Shown: positions 32,551-44,294 of the stretch, in pieces
How positions within the stretch are numbered: the stretch's first letter is position 1
Layout: every line of letters begins with the position of its first letter
Assembly (NCBI GenBank): GCA_007644065.1
Contig: VJWN01000001.1
Location: forward strand, 1,688,340-1,752,339
DNA: 64,000 nt
Source: Margaritispora aquatica
Lineage: Eukaryota > Ascomycota > Leotiomycetes > Helotiales > Discinellaceae
Direction: 5' to 3'
The notes under the pieces: generated by a model
Databases searched by the model: none
The model's input: the letters and a program-made list of their open reading frames with translations, nothing else
Told to the model about the DNA's origin: nothing
Translations under genes and position numbers: made by a program

Positions 32551-35500
32551 GGGGTGGAAACCATCATGCATTTGGATAAGATGGCGGTTATCGACTCGAT
32601 CAATAAATCAAATGGAAATCAAGGTCGGCGTTCATGTTGCAGTAAGAGATTATTCACTCAAGGCACCTGATAGCGGGGAGCATCATATAACTGTCTGTAA
32701 CTAAGAATTAAATAAATTGCCTTTACCTCAACTTGGTGACTTCTTGATGGTACTGAACTAGTTTTGTGATGAAGACTCTTGTAAGCTCCCTGATAACAGA
32801 AATACCCAATGCAGATTTTGCAACCCATGACCGAAACTCCACATAATAATTTTCGTCTTACAGGTCACATCCGCAAGGCTTGCCTGATCTTTGTAGAAGC
32901 AGCTGGTGCTCGATCTTCACTTCATCTTTCAACGGACTGTCGCTCAGCTTCAGACGTCTTTCGTGAATCTATCATCCTTCAGCTCTCGGTCAAATCTACA
33001 TCGGATGTTTGAATACTGGAAACACCTTTCTTCAGCGCGTAGTCAAAGATCTGTTTCGGACGACTAGCTGATGACCATACGTCCTAATTCGTGATTATAT
33101 CTGCTTCAGCCCCTCCCAAAGCAGAGCTAGTCGCCCGAGGTTCAAGCTTTCCCACCTCATCTCTCTACCCTTTTGATACATAAGTACCGTGATGCACATC
33201 TGAAAAGAGCCATATGTCCGGAGGATGCGAGGTTCAGACCCTGTCTCATATCATAAGATCATCAAACCCCGAATGCCCTCCTTTCACATATGCCGATACA
33301 GCCCCCAGCGAGATTACCCCAGCACGGTCTGCTCATCTTCATCTCGGCCTTCCCGTTGTTCTCTTTTCATACTCCTTGTTAGGCCCAAAGATAGCACGTG
33401 ATTTAAGCGAATTACCACTTCAAGATGGTCAGTGCTCTCTAGTGGATCGAGTGGTTTTAAAGATCAGACGGTTGTGTTCGGTTTCTGTTTGATAACCAAT
33501 TTTGTGCCGTGTGCCTTGATCTTCTTCAATGCTTTCGCATTTCATGCCATCCCCAGAAAGACACATCTTCTGTCAAAGACACTGGACGCCGTTTCTGTGT
33601 TCCGCTCCAAACATCGGCCAAGTCGCATTAGAGCAACTCACTAGGTAGATCGCATTGATTATTCGCATTGCATGCGCGCAGCACCAGCGATGTTCTCCTT
33701 TTCGGATGCAGTAAAACTACAGCACGCGTAGGTCCAGACTACAGCTAGTTCTTGGGACCGAGAAGCATTCGGACCATCTTACCTTTCAGAGCCCTAAACA
33801 CTCGCAATTCGCATCGTGCATGCTCCCGTTGCATGTCTGCCATGACCCCTCGGAACCATTTATGGCATGAACACTCTGAGATATCGGGTGAAACATTCCA
33901 GTCAAGGCTCGCCAATTGAAAAGGGCATCGTTGTTGTGTCAGCACATCTGGCACATTATTTTTGCTGGCCGAACAGCTGGGCACTGGGGCTGGATCAGAA
34001 TGCCCCTCTTGTTTCAGGATATGCAGCTTCTGGGGAGATGCACAGCCTTTTCCGATTTGGCGAATCACCCGTGGGATAAGTCTCCGATGAGAGTGACGAC
34101 CGTTCATCAACATGTGCCTTCAGAGTGCCCACCATCCAAAGAAGCCGCCCCGTCTGATGCAGGCAAACTCCACTTCAACAACACCCTCGAGGCTCCGGTC
34201 TAAGAAGAGGATGCATCTCAACATCCCACCTCACATCTCATATCCTGGTCTATAGTACACGCTTTACGGGTGCCACAGCTTCTGATCCGCATCTCGAAGA
34301 TAGGTTCCTTTGGCTGATTCACTTTTGATATATGGGTCATATAGACCAAGTAAACAGGAATTCAGCTTGGGAATCGCATGCAAGGAAGGAGGAGGCAAGT
34401 TCGAATATGCAATACAGGCTTTGAACAAGATTTACTGTCCTGAGTGGTTGGCAAATGCAAAGATGTGCTGGCTAGCTGAAAATATCGTACTGTACATATA
34501 CATACGTAAATACCTACTACAGCACAGTATTGGGCAGGTGGTGAGAGCTTACACTTGCGAGTTTCTGACAAAGAAGTAAAACTTTCCGTGAGTACCGTAT
34601 ACATCCATTCAAAAGTTGACATCTAGTTGCACCACATCATCACGATGTCAATACGAGGCTACATCGTGTTCCAGCTCGAGAATCTGTGGCTGCATGCTTA
34701 TCCAAGACAACACAATCGTAAGCTTTGCAAGAGCTCGAACTCTGCTTCGCCAGGATTTTCGCTAGTTTTCCCAACTACCGCGTTGCTTGCTGCACTAGTC
34801 CGTGTGTTCATGGTCAGACGCCAGTATCCTTGTGTCACAAGTTTTTGGCGTCGCTCCTTTCGCCGCCTTGTTGAGTCAAACAATTCTATCTAGGACGGAC
34901 CTGCTCGAATTCGTGTGTCTAGAAGCTTTGTGAGAAAGCACATTAGTAGGTTCTATATCTAAACCTCGGTTACTTCATTTCTTTCCAGCAGAAGAACAAA
35001 AGCTGGCTTGAGGTTTGCAGTGTATCAATCGTGATTCATGTCAACTCTGCTCCCTGAGTAGATCGTAAGGTTCAGACGATAATTTAGAGAGATCATCGTA
35101 TGGATCCCCCAAAACGCGTTGTCCACACGGTCACTACATGGGTAAATCGAACACCAGACCGTAAATGGGCATGATGGGGTTCTCTGATGGCTTCAACCAG
35201 ACCAGAGGATCCTTGGCAGGTAAGAACAAGGCTCCGAAGATGGGTCCAGTCAGCATGGGTCATGCTCGGAAGAAGAAGTGTGGAGATCTCAACATCAAAC
35301 ACTGGCCCATCAATGCACTTCGATTCTGCTTTTGCAGTGCGTTGCGGTTGCGGGAGAATGATGAAGCCCACGAAGCATCACCTCTGTTTTCTCCTCTAGT
35401 CTTCCGTAATTCATGTGGTGTTCATTGCTCATGTCGGTCGCCGCCTGTTGTCTTTCATTTTGCTGTCTTCTTCCAGTAGCCGTCAATTAAACGTGGCGAG

Positions 35501-36335
35501 GTCTTTCTTGCATAGCCGAAGCAGCCTTACATCTCCAACGTGGTCTGAATGGTCCGAATCCTTGACTTCATCCTATCTTTCTGATGTTTTCCTCTGTTTT
35601 TTTGATCTCAACCTCCATTCTCGAACAGCGTTAGGCGGATTTAAGTCTCATCCACGACAGTTATCGAGGAAAGGAAAATAGCTTGTGATAAATTTCATGG
35701 CCATTTCTGGTCGAAGTGTGCTGAAGTTTCCACTGCCCAATAACAGCGACCTTGCCAGACTTCCATTTCAACAAGACGGCTAGATCCCCCCAGTCAATGC
35801 TCTCAAAAGCCTCGCCGTTTCGGAGTAAACAGAGCATCTTTCGTTGTTTGTTTCGGGCCTTGGAAGTTCCGTTTTATCACTTGATATGTCGGATGTTTAG
35901 GCGATTGACACAAGACCAAGCTTCACCAAACTGTTTCGAACGTTTCCGATGAGGTCAATGCAGCACCCCAAGCCTCTTTTTGCCTCGCAAAGACTTTGAA
36001 TCCCAAGCTGCTTGTCAAAGCCACACGATCGAACTTTATCTGATCCAGGAGCTGGCCTCCCACATCAGTGGTATTCGTCAAAACACATCTCTGAAACACC
36101 CTACTCTAATCACAATAGATTAAGCCTACATATCCTCGACATCCCTCTCTTGAACCGGATGGCACTCGAAGGGAATTTTGAAGGTTAATAGCTGCTGTTT
36201 TCTAACGCCTTCGATCTCCATCTGAACAACTTGCTCCCAAACCAGAATATTGCTAGGCTATCCGGTAGTCCTATGAGAAGTGGTGGAAGTTGGGATATTT
36301 TTGGGGCCAGCGCCATCGTCAATCTGGAAATCAAG
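32551..36335. other. Large sparse interval with possible small or decayed genes
   Basis: 3.8 kb without an assured gene. Codon-like stretches occur: a two-exon candidate at 33214-33648 (listed separately) and two overlapping plus frames at 33867-34079 and 33916-34203 whose translations look coding-like in turn, as if a frame were broken. Other frames (34310-34579, 34627-34893, 35165-35479) show no motif. The last 300 bp are probably the promoter and 5' UTR of the following gene. Confidence 0.45.
33214..33648 (+). CDS. Candidate small protein, two exons, unknown function
   Basis: The ATG at 33214 opens 71 codons, and a good donor (gtcagt) at 33428 can join an acceptor (catccccag, ends 33556) to a second exon ending in TAG at 33646-33648, giving 101 residues in phase. 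The product starts MSGGCEVQTLSHIIRSSNP, has a hydrophobic stretch (LHLGLPVVLFSYSLLG) near 45-60 and ends NIGQVALEQLTR. It has no recognised domain. Without splicing the frame stops at 33490. The model could be chance, since no branch-site consensus is obvious. Confidence 0.28.
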
Positions 36336-39300
36336 ATGGACGTCACTTCGTTACTAAATGCAAATGCTGCTGAGCAGCAGAAGAAGGGCGACGGGTCGAA
36401 AACCACTCCTACAAGGAATCGAACACCTTGGGATGCTGGAGGATATGCACTACCTATTAACACACTATCGAGCACCCCGATGACAGCAACACTTTCCTCA
36501 TCATCGACAGCAAGAACATCAACGCCACCTCTCACCAACCATCAAAACATATACGAACAGGAAGCTGTAATTGAGCTTCCTTCTTCTCCCAAACACAAGT
36601 TCTCGGATAGTCGATCCAGTTTGTCTTCTTTCACATCATCGCTGCAAAGTGCCTCGCACTCCCGATTCTCTTCTCTTTCCACGGTTGGAAGCCTCCATCA
36701 ATTCAACAATAGTGAGGAGGCTTCAAGATCCAAAAAGCACTCCTTCGACCTTGGGCAGGCTCCATTGCAAATTATGGAGACGAGTCGACCTTCAACAACG
36801 GGTGCCCATTCTTTGGGAAGCATATCACCAACAAGCTCAATGGAGGCATTAGTGCTTGCCGCAGAAAAGCACTCCGTCAGCCAGCGTCCTTCCATATCGA
36901 GAAATATTAGCAACGACGATTCGAGTATGTCGCAAACGACTGAGAGACCGAGTCCACCACGGATCGAATTCGCTTCTGGGCATCGACCGTGTTCTCCGAG
37001 CGATGCAATTCTGATTAAGCGTTCAGCAGTACCAAGTTTGAGACTGAACACTGGAGATCAAGATCTAAGGGCGACTGATGATGTTAACGTGTAAGTGGTG
37101 TTGTTCGGTTTTTGTTGTGCTCCTGTTTCTCTTGCTTTGAACCATCGCGTCCATTGTTTTGATAACTGCACTCCAACAGACATGGTGCAGTCTGCATAGA
37201 CAACACGTATGGGAAGTCCCGAGAAAGAGTCTATTCTTGAATAAGCTTTGCTCAATATCTCTGTAGAGGCCGGGTTATGGTGTCTAGCAGTTTGAGAGAA
37301 TATGCGATTTGGATTGAATCTGAAGTCAGATTGAATGCTGGTTCTAAACGAAATTCAAATGCCAATGGAGAGGACTCGCAAGCACCGAACTTGCTTAAGT
37401 CATCCTCATCGGCATTCGAAATCGAAATCGTTATCGTTGAACAACGAATTCGTTTCATTAATAAGGCGAATCATTGCGAGATAAATTTGGTTGTGAATCA
37501 TCCCAACTACAATTAACCAATATTTATGCCTCTCCACCACTCCTCAATTGCTCCATAATACAACTCGATCTGAGCCTCGTTCTCTATCGCGACTCCGATC
37601 TGTCACAATTCAGATAGCTTTTCTGTTCGCACTACTACTACTACGACTTCTCTAAAGCTCTGCTAACAACAACCAGCACACGCACATATCTGAGCGCCCC
37701 ACTCGACCACCACCTAAACTCCCTCATCAACCATCGAGGCCACAAACGCGCCATCTCCGCCCCAGATTTCAGCGTGCTTAATAACTACACAATGCCAAAT
37801 ATTCCTGACGCCTCGCATTCTGGCCCTCAGCTTGATCCTACTCCACCGCAATCAACTCATCCAGACAATGAGTCCCCAATCAGCCCGATCGGATCTTCAT
37901 ACCCTCCACCAGATACCCCTCCAGCCAACGGTCTAGAAATCGAAAATCCCACAGCTCTGCGCTGTATGTACATTGACAACTGCGATACCAACAGCCAGCT
38001 TCGAAAGGCTATCTCGCACATTTTCGGTCGCAACAAGATGTGCACTCGCCAGATTCCTGATCAAGTTTGGGTTCATTATTGTCGCAAGCATTACCAACGC
38101 AGTCGATATCGCGACCCAAAGAACTACGTCAAGGTGCAGAGCAATTTAGTCCTCGACCAAATCCATCACATTCACAACTGGTCGGAGCAGAACCGTGTTG
38201 CTGGTAGACCAGGCGTTGTCAAGTCGTGGTGCTTGGCAGTTAGGAAGCGTGAACAGAAGCGCTTGGATGACATTGCTCCAAACCGAAAGCGTGGTGCTTC
38301 TGCCATGGATGGTGAAGGCGGAAATCTCAATAGCATATCTTCATCTCAGCCTCATACAGCAGTCCCCGATTGGATGTTGGATTATGTTGGCAAGGATTAT
38401 ACAACAAGTGGCATGCTGAAGATCTTCGAGCGTTTGCAGAGCGAAGTCGCAGAGTCCAAATTCGTTTCCTTCCCAGATGTTGAGATCCTACCAGAGATCA
38501 TCGTCAATCAAGATGAGCCCAAGTCTCCAAAGGGATACACAAAGAGGCATGCGGGTGGTGCGGGCCATAAGCGAGCTCAATCCCTTGGCGTTGGTATGAA
38601 GTCTGAATATTTCTCTGCCAACAGTCGTACCAGTCAACCAAACGCCTGGGGCCAAGATGGTTCCTCCCACTCAGGTTCGAACTATAGTTCACCCATTCAA
38701 AAGAGACGTCGTGGTAACGATTTGAGCCTAAGCAATTCACCCATTGCTCCCATTCGTGAGCGAACTTTGGAAGCCAACCCACGTCGCATCTCTTCATTTT
38801 CGGCACAATCCATGTACAATATCGACGAACATGAGGCCATTGACAGATTCGACCAGCAGGCTCCACTTCCTGCTCCAATCCCTCAGCGTATGGGTGGACA
38901 AACTATGGCTAATCATTTGGAGAGCAATCACTACGCTCAGGTTCGTCGACCAGCTCATCAACGATCTCAGTCAGATATGGGTGCTTTCTCGCGTGGTCCA
39001 ATTGGTTATGCACAGGCTCCATCCTCCGTTTACGCTTCTGAAATCCAACCTCAGTTCAGCAGACCCTCCTACGAGCAAGGACATCTTGTTCCACAATACC
39101 CTCTAGGCCAGCCACAATGGCAACCCATTCCAACTCAAAATGTGCGCTCCGGGTTCCAGCAACGCCCCATGGTTCAAGATCACTCTGGCTTTAGCACTGG
39201 AAACCATCAACGAAACCAGAGCACTCCTATGATTCCTTCAGGTTATGGTCACATTGGACAAACCTATAGCTTGCCCCACAGCTATAATGGACAACAAACT

Positions 39301-39348
39301 TACAAGATGACTCAACAAGCTCATGATATCTACGCAGCAAGGCGTTAA
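36336..39348 (+). CDS. Fungal-specific conserved protein with Cys/His-containing core (possible regulator)
   Basis: The two exons, 36336-37090 and 37677-39348, close in phase to 808 residues across a 586-bp intron (gtaagt donor, aaccag acceptor). Evidence for joining is that exon 1 ends DDQDLRATDDVNV-like text and exon 2 continues TRTYLSAPLDHHLN then HKRAISAPDF, which resembles a known fungal family in which these blocks lie in one protein. The start MDVTSLLNANAAEQQ is the conserved-looking N-terminus. Residues 15-250 are Ser/Thr/Pro-rich. The core (about 320-430) reads ALRCMYIDNCDTNSQLRKAI, FGRNKMCTRQIP, VWVHYCRKHYQRSRYR, then GVVKSWCLAVRKREQKRL, with several Cys and His. The C-terminus is Gln/Ser/Pro-rich. 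The basic, disordered architecture suggests a nuclear regulator. Function is unknown; I recall labels such as ORP1-like but cannot verify them. Confidence 0.72.
37091..37676 (+). other. Unusually long intron of the fungal-specific gene
   Basis: At 586 bp it is about ten times the usual intron size here. Nothing recognisable lies inside apart from short frames (37277-37516 plus, 37252-37458 minus). Cryptic acceptors at about 37179 and 37190 give early stops, so partial splicing would truncate the protein after about 270 residues. Confidence 0.6.
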
Positions 39349-40804
39349 AAGACATGTTTCTGAAAACAACTCGGCAACAATCTACTTCTCTGCACACCCT
39401 TTGTCATTACGGTGGAGGCTAATACATTGCCCTCTCGCCTTTTCACCTTGAGACTTTTCTTCTTGGTTTACGGATATCGGTCACTGGCATTGATTGGACA
39501 CTTCTCTAGGGGTCTTCATTCATTTATCTCATTCCTTAATATGGTTTGGGTTTCTTTCTTGCATTTTGAGGCGCAATATTTACACATGAGCACGATACTT
39601 TCTCGGTGTCAGCGACAACCAGACTCTTAGAGCAAAACCTTTTGACTCTGAAGTACCTGAACACGAAGAATATTCTTTGTCTTTCGGGGATTTCGTGGAG
39701 CATGCACATCACTGGTCATTGTGCTTGTTCTAGTCTTCAATTCCCTGGTGGATTCAGACAATTCTCATCGCATCGTGCTCTCGACACGCTCTGCGCAGGT
39801 CTTCGTACTCATACGATATAACGATGATGAGGCATGGTTGGCATGGGTGCATGGCATTTTCCTATTTCTTTCGTGGTCTTGAAAAGTCTGGTAGGAGCGT
39901 GCATGGTTATCGGGCATTGGCTTGGGGGTATGGCTTATCGTGAAGGATGGTATACAGGACCTCCATATATGAGATCCGGTATGCGCGCTGCTTAGCACTT
40001 TGGAGGGTGTGCTCCTTAATACTAGACAAATCGATGTGTTGGCCTTGAGCCTAATAATAAACTTTAATCATCATGCCTCCGGTGTTATTCTGATTTCTTA
40101 TTACCTTTCTTTCTTTGATCTTCTACTCCAATCAAACACTTCACACTTCATTACATTGCATTTCTCCCAATATGAGTTACGTCTTGTGGTAAGCTAGCCA
40201 CTGTTCGATGCTGTATGTATTTAACCCGACCCCCTGAAATACTTAAGCGAGGCGTCGTCAATATAGACAGGGACTGGAAGAGCCGGAAGACCAAATGCGG
40301 GGAAAGATTGCGAAACATCATCTTTATTTGCCGGCAGTCATCAGCCTCAATTCTACGGGCCAAATTACTTGCACCTGACCGGCAGTCTTCTCTATTTCAA
40401 TTTCGGACTCGTTCTTCTGTGGCGGAATGGCAATCACCAGGTCCTGCCGGCAGACTGGTTATGTTTAGTTAGGTCACCCCACAAGATTGAGTGTTTTCTT
40501 AGCGGACGGCATGCTCCGTACCTGAAAACCTGGTATGGGTAAATATGAAGTGAACTGAGATGTCGTTGGGAATAGATGAAGTCGCTAGGAGAGTTTGTGA
40601 GCGGGCCGTGGTGCCTCAATGCTTACCATTTTTTCAATTAGGGATGAACAACTCTTTTGTTCAGATGACCTGGACTTTTTAATGAAAAGAATGCCTATCC
40701 CATAGTCCGGAAAGGGGACATCAAGAGGTTTAGATATTCGAGACTCCTGAAGACTGGTTTCTTTAGCATCAACGATTTTACATAGAGTAAAGATTTCTCT
40801 CATT
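39349..40804. other. Intergenic between tandem genes
   Basis: About 1.45 kb. The first part is probably 3' UTR. I see no gene in either direction, only short frames without motifs. One CCCCAC (CreA-like on the reverse strand) lies near 40474, upstream of the GH131 gene, which is weak evidence on its own. Confidence 0.5.
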
Positions 40805-42103
40805 ATGCGTTTCACAACTTTTGCTGCCCTTATTGGGTCTGCAACTAGCACTATACTTTGGGATGGTCGTTTCAATACATTCACCTCGAGTGCAGATCTC
40901 TTGACCTGGAGTTGGAGCAATCAAGTCGGACCATATCAGTATTACATTGTAGGTCTTCTCACTCCTAACCCCAAACCAACCTCAAAACTAACATTCAAAA
41001 GCACGGAAGCTCCAATGTAACATCCTACGTCAACCTCTCACCATCCTACAAGAACCCCGCGGACTCCGGCAGCGTGCAAGGCGCCAAAATCACACTCGAC
41101 AGCACCGCATACTGGAATGGCCAAAACATGCGTCGAACTGAGCTGATCCCCCAAACGACGGCTGCGATTGCCGCCGGCAAGGTCTGGTACCATTTCAGCA
41201 TCATGCGAAGCGCCACGAACCCACCAAGCATCTACCGTGAGCACCAGATCTGCTTCTTCGAATCACACTTTACGGAGCTGAAGTCTGGTTGGATCTCTGG
41301 GGAGAGTGGAACAAGTGATCCGCTCCTGAGATGGGATGTGTCTGGCACGACCTACTGGTCTGTCAACTGGGATGCGGGAGTTTGGCACAATGTTGCTTAT
41401 GAGATTGTGAGTTCTACCGTTTAATTACTCGCTATTTGGGGACCAACTAGCTAACTCTCTACAGGACTTCACTGCTGGATCAGTCGCTTTCTGGCACTCT
41501 ACAGGCTCAGATCCATTGACTCTCACACACGCAGCTGTCAGTGTCTCCGCTACCAGCAACGGAGCTGACTGGCATCTCGGTGTCCTCGAGCTACCTGTCT
41601 CGGGCGTCGCAGATACAGATGAGGATTTCTATTTCAGCGGTGTCTACATTGAGAATACATCTCTCACGACCTCAGTTGCCGGACCAGGAGGTGTAGTCGT
41701 CAGCAGCTCAAGTAGCGCCGCTCCTAGCTCAACCAAGGCGTCCTCTTCCTCTAGCACGATCAAGAGCTCTACTTCCTCGACTTCATCAAAGGCATCGACA
41801 AGCTCTACTACCTCTACCAAGGCCTCATCGTCATCGAGCTCTACGAAAGCCAGTTCATCCTCCACGGTTAGATCCTCAACTACGACATCGAGCACTAAGA
41901 CTACACTTTCGACTTCTTCCACTAAGATATCCTCATCTTCCTCAACAAGCGTCGTGTCGTCAGCTGCGCCAAGCAGCACCTTCGCTCCTGCTGAACGCTG
42001 GGCACAATGCGGTGGCTACCCTGGAGTCTTCTTTGGACCTTATGTCTGTGTCAGCCCTTGGGTGTGCACATACAGCAGCCCTTACTACTCACAATGTCTG
42101 TGA
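40805..42103 (+). CDS. GH131 beta-glucanase with C-terminal CBM1
   Basis: The exons are 40805-40948, 41002-41406 and 41465-42103 (introns of 53 and 58 bp, phase 0), giving 395 residues. Signal peptide about 1-15 (MRFTTFAALIGSATS). The GH131 domain spans about 16-255: TILWDGRFN, SNQVGPYQYYIHGS, QGAKITLDSTAYWNGQNMRR, REHQICFFESHFTELK, GVWHNVAYEIDF, NGADWHLGVLELP, YFSGVYIEN. A Ser/Thr/Lys-rich linker (about 265-355) leads to a fungal cellulose-binding CBM1 at about 360-395 with four Cys (WAQCGGYPG ... YVCVSPWVCTYSSPYYSQCL). GH131 enzymes act on beta-1,3/1,4/1,6-glucans, and the CBM1 points to a plant cell-wall target outside the cell. The CBM1 second aromatic is Phe-Phe, slightly unusual. Confidence 0.9.
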
Positions 42104-44294
42104 GACACCAAAATCTCTTGACAAGGACGCGAAAGACGGATTTCTCCGTATGAAAACGAAGATGGATGGAGGTTTGAGGTTCTGATGTATATATTTCGCA
42201 ACGTACATATTTCTCTCATCGAATGTGCTGTTTTCATGTTTCTGAGTATGGTCAAGGTGTGAGACTATTTCCGATCAATTTTCGCTTGACATGTTTCGAG
42301 TGCGTGATGTCAGAATGGCGGCGACTCAAGATGACAGCCATCTCAAACTTTCAAGTTACGAACTCGAGATCAAATTCGCAAAGGTGAGACGGCGCAAGAC
42401 AACTGCGGCACGGCGATCATGGGGAGCTCGTGAGGTGAAACGATTGTCGAGTTCAGCTCACGCTCAGATCGTCATCTCAATTTCGTTTTCCAAACTAACC
42501 GATCGTGAGATGTTTTGAGATAATCGAGAAAGTGCTAAGTTTCCATCTCGATTCTCTACATGTTTGATGCTAAAGGGACGCTGAAAGTTTTTTTTTTTTC
42601 AGATGGTCTTTATTTCAGAGTCTTCTTGACGTTTTGTGATTTCAGCTATCTTCACAGCGCACCTGAGGAGGTAGGCTTTGCTGATTTGATGAGGTTATTG
42701 TGCACTTATGAAACAAAACCGCCATTGAAACGAGATAAAATACATATTGGCTCGACATTACCGCAACCGAAACTACGCGAGGTCCTCCTATAATCATGAC
42801 ATTTATGCTCCCGATCGAGAAACCAGCTCATAATGAGAACTTTACCGATATGTCCACAAATGCTGACATTTTCTCTCGTCAAATTTACGCCCTTCGTGTT
42901 GAGTCACTGGACCGGCGCCCTCCGCAGGCGGAGAAAAGTCAAACCGTATTTCTTAAGCAGATATATATATGAGAAGACTTGCCCATAATTGACCATCTTT
43001 TGAGTCTTTGCTTTTGTTTTATGTTATTGTCTCTCTGCGTATTTTTTTATTCCTCTTCAATGTCGAGTACAGTTTGATCGTTATTTTTAGTCTTGTGCTC
43101 AGAAAGATTGTGCAAGTGCACAATATTCTACGATATGCCTTGGCACGGAAGTGTGCATCAGGCATACCTCGTGTCCTCAAGAGTGGGGAACTATACTTCA
43201 ACACAGAACACATCGTTGCCGTAAGACTTTCATCTCGACGTCGACTCGGCCGAGTTGAAACTCTACGCGCCCATTCTCGTTGGCTCATCCATTAGCTCTC
43301 GCCAAAGGGGTACGGATCCAGTCATTTGGTATCGCAGCGAAAGGCACAGCAAAATGGCGACAGAGATAAGAGGGAAAGTTAACCATCCTCATACCGTTTT
43401 TGGGGGTCATTTGTTGACACCAAGCTGTCAATCCTGCCTCTGTGGACTCGGTGTCCCCGTTACTGGAAATATGGACGTACAACTCTGGTCGGGTTTACAC
43501 CCAAATACGCCTCTGTACTTCTTACTATCCCCGCAAAATCACTAGATGATTTGGGGGCTCTAGCGGCGGGGATCTAAACAGGGACCGGCCCTATTCGCGG
43601 CCAAGGGGTCTTCTTTATCAATAGCGGAGCTATTCGAATAGAGCCCTTGTTGGTTGTCACAAAGGAAAGGTTGTTACAGTGGAGTGGAGTACAACTGCTG
43701 GTGATAACACCAAGTAGGAAGGAGGTGACGAAAGTATGTTTGTTCCACAGGTATGACCTGGCCTTCTTTGGGAATTACGAAGTTTACTCAATTGCAATTA
43801 GCTCTATGAAACGTTGAAACGTTGGGATGTATAAGGTTGAGAGGTTATATGGTTTTTGGTTGCAAGTACTTGACCCAGTCTTATTCCTAGGAGTTTCTCG
43901 GCAAGAATAGGAATATCTCTGGGCATTGCGTTCTTTGGGTCACTATTTACGCCATTCCAAGGACAAGCATAAATGAAAGCTTTGCCCAGGCGGTACACGT
44001 GCATATCAGTTTGCATGGCGTGCCCGTCGCCCTGCAATAGAACATAGGTGGCAAACCCATGTAGTGTATCTACCCAAAAGGGAGATCCGCAAACTCCTGC
44101 AACATACTAGGTACAATCAGTCTTCCAGAGCCGAGATTATACTTCTGTTATCTCAAGATCAAGGTTCTCTGGAACCCGCGTACGTGCAACAGTGGGCCAC
44201 ACAGATAAGCTCAAGCTCTCAACTCAAGTATATCTTGTATCGATATCCCAGAGATGTAGGAGTATCCCTCTTAGCTTACTCACAAGTCTGCATC
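42104..44294. other. Intergenic upstream of the permease gene
   Basis: 2.2 kb with no supported gene. There is a run of T at 42590-42600 and a short hairpin (tccgcaggcgga) near 42925. A GC-rich island at about 43550-43620 is followed by a palindrome aatagcggagctatt near 43622. Frames at 42291-42518, 43019-43295 and 43804-44037 lack motifs. The last 300 bp probably hold the permease promoter and leader. Confidence 0.45.

Noticed and set aside
37774..39348. Separate 524-codon gene starting at 37774
   Set aside because: That codon is GTG, and the frame stays open and protein-like upstream to an acceptor at 37676, joining in phase to the preceding exon.
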